From: Phascolomyces articulosus
Taxonomy: Eukaryota > Mucoromycota > Mucoromycetes > Mucorales > Lichtheimiaceae
Direction: 5' to 3'
Length of the DNA: 64,000 bases
Assembly: GCA_025677815.1 (NCBI GenBank)
Contig: JAIXMP010000008.1
Location: 1,240,001 to 1,304,000 of the forward strand
This document shows, piece after piece, positions 60,313 to 64,000 of this stretch. The notes beneath the pieces were generated by a model, which worked only from the letters and a program-made list of their open reading frames with translations, ran no database searches and was not told the DNA's origin. A program made the translations under genes and the position numbers. Position 1 is the stretch's first letter. The number at the start of each line of letters is the position of its first letter.

Positions 60313-61929
60313 GAGGTTTGTAAAGAAGAAAACGAGAAAAGTAAGAAAAAAAAAAGAAGGATTTTTTGTCGCTTGGCAAAATAAAATAAAATAAAATAAA
60401 AAAGACCGTGCTCAGTCTACTAGCACTTAAAAGAACAAGCACACCACCTTGGCTGAAAATGGAAGTCATGACGATGACCCTTTTTTATACATTTTCATTC
60501 CGCAGTTTTGTTGACGAAAGTTTATTTTATTCTAAAAAACACCTTTCCTCCGTCGTCGTCATCATCATTACATTGTTATTCTCGTAAATATATTATATAC
60601 ATCTTTTCTCCTTCAGTCATAAAAAATAAGGACATATTTATATAATTCTACTAAATAGTCTTTTGGCCTGAACAACCACCTTTTCGGGCTTAGTACCTGA
60701 ATAATTTTTGCAAACACGATCGGATCCGAAACGAAGGAAAATAAAAAGCTTAAACTATAAATACTATTCATTATAAAAACAACAACAGAAGAGTTGTTGT
60801 CAGTGAGAGAAAAATGTCAATTGATATAAACAAAAGAAACGCCAATATACAATCAAATACTTATAATAGTTAATTTACCCAGTCTATTATAATGTTAAAC
60901 GTTTATCATATTATTTAACATCATTTCCATTGTTTAAAATGGTCATTCATTAAAGATTTTCATGCAAGAACAAAAAAAATATTAACAATTGGTTTTAAAA
61001 AAACTGTAATTACTTTTTTCTATGTATAGAACTTGTACAAGCTGTGATCCATTTCCAGCCTCCTTTTGTATCACAATACTAATTTACAATCCAGCAAATA
61101 AGATTCTTCCTGCACTTCTTTACAACAGTTTAACCGGTTTATTTTCATGTGGCGTTACCAATCCTCAGACGTATTACTATAAAGATCGTTCTTGTAACAG
61201 CTAAATTCAAAGATGACGATATCTTCCTTGTTGTTGGACAAGTATAACCTCAATTAGAGGCCACATAATAATCTCAATTCTGCTGTTACTGGTAATATCT
61301 GAATATTAGTTACTATTTTATTATTGTGTTATCTCTTATCAATAGACGGCAGCAGTTGACAAAACGTTGGTTGTCTTCTTTTATAAATGATACTCTCTGG
61401 GTGTGCATATACGACAAATTCAAAACATATTATACAATAAATATTACGGGAATTACTACAACCTACCGCATTTTCGAAGACAGCTTAATATATATATATA
61501 TATATATATTGCAGTAGATATGGTGTTTACTAAAATCATCAATCTTTTCGCTGCAAAATGAAATAGTTGTTGGATAACAGGAAAAAAACTGAAAGCCTGT
61601 ATGGATCAAACAGGAATATATAAAGGGTCTGTATTTATATATTAAAATATTGAGGGATTGCTATGCTCTTTAAAAATTACTGTATAATGAACTAGATAAA
61701 AAATATGATACATATTAGAAAAAGCTTAATGGTTGTTATCGGCTAAAGAGATGTACAAAAAAGAGAACGGATGCGTACATTAAGTAACATTTACAGAATA
61801 AATATACACCAGGATTATTTTTAGACATCAGCGTAATTTATATACAAACGCGCATATAATAATAAAAAAAAAGGAAAAAGAGGACTTCCAAGGATCGTAT
61901 CCTCTACTGATTTCTATCATAACTTTTAT
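60313..61929. other. Gene-free region upstream of the lectin gene
   Basis: About 1.6 kb. A TATA-like TATAAAAAAG on the minus strand at about 60482-60492 lies roughly 175 bp upstream of the lectin ATG. (AAAAT)n-like repeats at 60379-60403. Otherwise nothing recognised. Confidence 0.45.
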
Positions 61930-62041
61930 TATCGTCCTAAAATTGCTTTCCTATATTAATGCATTTGCGGACATTTAATAGCTTTGGTAACATTTAAATG
62001 TTTGAAATGCATTTATATGGGAAAGCAATTTTAGGACGATA
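61930..62041. mobile_element. 112-bp foldback (MITE-like) element
   Basis: Two 37-bp arms, 61930-61966 and 62005-62041, are inverted copies matching at 35 of 37 positions, starting TATCGTCCTAAAATTGCTTT on both strands. The 38-bp loop contains the perfect palindrome ACATTTAAATGT. There is no coding content. The compact, near-perfect stem suits a miniature inverted-repeat element or a hairpin; no target duplication is evident. Confidence 0.7.
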
Positions 62042-63862
62042 GAAATAAACTGTTTGTATTAAAATTCATATTGTTTACCAAAACTTTGAGATCTCTTCAT
62101 CACAGCTATAATAAAAAAAAATAGTAGAATACCCATCATCTCGCGATGTGCAGTATGTTAGGGGTTCTTTCTGATAAAAAATATAGAAGCAGTCCGTCCA
62201 AAAGCTTCGAAGAATCACCACCATGACTATAATAAATAATAAATAGAAGCGTCAATAAAAGAGCTTTTATATTCAAGGAAAAATGGATAAAAGGGAATCC
62301 ATCATTTAGTATTATTACTGTCCAAAGAAGTAGGCTCTGGTGATGCTGATGATGATGGAAATCTGAGAGTGTTATTTAACAATAACATCCTATTTTTAAA
62401 TCCATTATTATCAATGCTTTGCTATTGTAATATTTGTGAAGAGGGGGAGATAGATCCATCTTGATATATGTCAATTTTTTTTATGAATGTGACCCGAATG
62501 AGTGTCATAGGAATTTAGTCATCCATCATTATTCCATGATTTGTCAAGTGAGAGTCATGCTACTAGATATTATGAGATTACTGAAAGGTACAATAAACCA
62601 ACAGAATAATCATAAGTCTATGAATATCATGGTAAATGACACTAATCACATTGTTGTTATGCAGCTGCCAAACAAAAAACAACAAAACAGTTATTATATT
62701 TTTTATCGAAAAGTATCATAACATTCATTATATAGAATAAAGTTAATAAGACCCTGCTTACATTTTATACATCTCGATGGATCCAAAAAATATTTGGGGT
62801 TGTGAGAAGAAAAAAAAAGAAAAACGAGCATATTTCTTGGTTAAAAATATGACAGAAGAGATTGAGGCGTTCCTCCTACATAGAAGTAGCTTTCTAAGAA
62901 AGATACGCTGCAAAGGGAATGGAAAACGCCCTAATTTTATATAAAAAACTAATAATATTTCTTATTTATCTTCTTCTTTAATCAATCACTTAAAAGTCTA
63001 CTATATAATTAATCACCATGTAAATCAGTTCACCACTTTAACGTTTTCAGTCATTTTAGCTCTTTCTTGTATTTCTGCTAATGCTCTCCAACTGTTCAAG
63101 AGAACACTATTAATAACAAACCTAATGATATTGCTAGCGAATTTAAGATTGCTCAAGTGCAATATCCTTTATTATGTTTTTTTTCTCCTTTTCATTAGAA
63201 TGATTAAACAATTCTTAATATTATATATACATAATTTTTATACTGATGCTATGTATCGGTATTCTCATTTCAACTATATATCATATTCATCTCTATAAAG
63301 CAAACAAATCGAACATATAGGTTACGTATAAATGTAAATTTGTAACGTGACAATACCCAAACATTAAACGTTCCATATTTTTGAAATCGTGCAAAAGTAA
63401 TAAGCATATTAGTTTTGTTATTACAAAATTGACATAAAAAACTCATTTTCTTATGCAGATACTAAAATCTCTTTTTTCATTATCACCAAGCAAAATCACT
63501 ACTTTATTTCTATGAACCTCTATCACCATCCCGTTATGACAATGCCTTATCCATTACTTTACTAGTTATATATCTTATTTGGAAATTTAGCGGTGCAAGA
63601 CTATATATCATCACCATGTGAAAAGTCATCGCTGATAATAAGAAACGTCCACATAGTAAAAAAAAGCCATTTAGAAAGTTTAATATAGACACAATATTTA
63701 TTTATATTATTTATATATTAAATGCTAATGATGCTTTGTATATACATAATATAAGTGGAAAATAGAATAATACAAGGTTTTTTTATCAGAATTGATTACT
63801 ATTAGTTTTCTTCTCTCTTACAATGAAAAATTATTATTATTATAAATTGTTAATTATTTTTT
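62042..63862. other. Gene-poor region
   Basis: About 1.8 kb AT-rich. Possible terminal-exon-like scrap on minus near 63105-63030 (NSWRALAEIQERAKMTENVK..VVN then TGA) without a recognisable upstream exon. No gene called. Confidence 0.35.
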
Positions 63863-64000
63863 TTAGAAACGCCGAGCAAAACGGTCTTGGGCAAGAACCA
63901 ATACGCCAGCAGTCATGAGAACGTTTTGAAGGTTTAAATAACCTTGAGTGTTTGGTGCCGAGTAGGTGCTCATTCCAGCAGAAATATCTCCACCTATACA
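63863..64000 (-). CDS. C-terminal 45 codons of an unidentified gene, continues past the window
   Basis: Minus-strand frame open to the window edge and ending in TAA at 63863-63865. Readable residues include GDISAGMSTYSAPNTQGYLN, LQNVLMTAGVLVLAQDRF and the final ARRF. Composition is coding-like, with a hydrophobic VLMTAGVLVLA stretch that could be a C-terminal membrane helix followed by a basic tail. An AG at 63994-63995 (minus) could also be a splice acceptor, so the first codons may be intronic. I do not recognise the protein. Confidence 0.6.
   Translation of the reverse strand, partial: CIGGDISAGMSTYSAPNTQGYLNLQNVLMTAGVLVLAQDRFARRF

Noticed and set aside
62461..62721. 86-codon plus-strand ORF
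   Set aside because: Biased AT-driven composition, no splice partners or recognised motif.
63030..63106. Possible terminal exon NSWRALAEIQERAKMTEN on the minus strand
   Set aside because: No upstream exon with compatible phase could be found before the next gene's stop, so it is not called.

Overview
This is an AT-rich eukaryotic window from a fungus. Short GT-AG introns (mostly 50-140 nt), orthologue-level hits to fungal housekeeping genes, an APSES regulator, homopolymer- and microsatellite-rich intergenic DNA and decayed copies of what look like lineage-expanded hypothetical families together suggest an early-diverging filamentous fungus, most likely Mucoromycota. The phylum is an inference from remembered gene style, not from a search. 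All exon structures below were assembled by hand from splice motifs, reading frame and phase.

Layout. 1-1.8 kb: 3' end of 2-oxoglutarate dehydrogenase E1. 2.2-12.2 kb: three tandem, same-strand monocarboxylate-transporter-like MFS genes with shared exon phases, plus a decayed 3' fragment of a fourth copy at about 5.1 kb. 13-20 kb: a pseudogene-rich stretch (RRM-like protein, a putative lineage-expanded hypothetical family, a possible TFIIS-N/IBD-like protein, further debris). 20.8-25.8 kb: NRAMP metal transporter, GID4 (E3 ligase substrate receptor) and, on the minus strand, NDUFAF3 (complex I assembly). 25.8-29.7 kb: gene-poor, with antisense coding debris and an (AAT)n tract. 29.7-33.9 kb: a calmodulin-like EF-hand gene convergent with a StuA-type APSES regulator, which is followed upstream by about 6 kb without a gene. 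40.3-42.9 kb: decayed minus-strand genes. 44.2-53.7 kb: a compact housekeeping block: a 49-aa protein with a TATA box, an alpha-arrestin, IBA57 and mitochondrial bL17 sharing a 193-bp divergent promoter, an orphan membrane protein, and COQ2. 53.9-57.2 kb: a PIF/Harbinger DNA transposon with 41-bp terminal inverted repeats, a transposase and a convergent Myb-like ORF, both partly decayed. 58.2-60.3 kb: a ricin-B-type beta-trefoil lectin-like protein with a long Pro/Tyr/Gln-rich tail. 60.3-63.9 kb: gene-poor, with a perfect-looking foldback element; the last 138 bp hold the C-terminus of an unidentified minus-strand gene.

Functional themes: mitochondrial metabolism is over-represented by chance or by housekeeping content (OGDH E1, NDUFAF3, IBA57, bL17m, COQ2), beside nutrient and metal transport (MFS array, NRAMP), transporter or receptor turnover (alpha-arrestin, GID4) and developmental regulation (APSES). 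I see no operon-like biological system; the most notable structures are the recently diversified MFS array, the intact-ended Harbinger element, the foldback element and the dense pseudogene debris.
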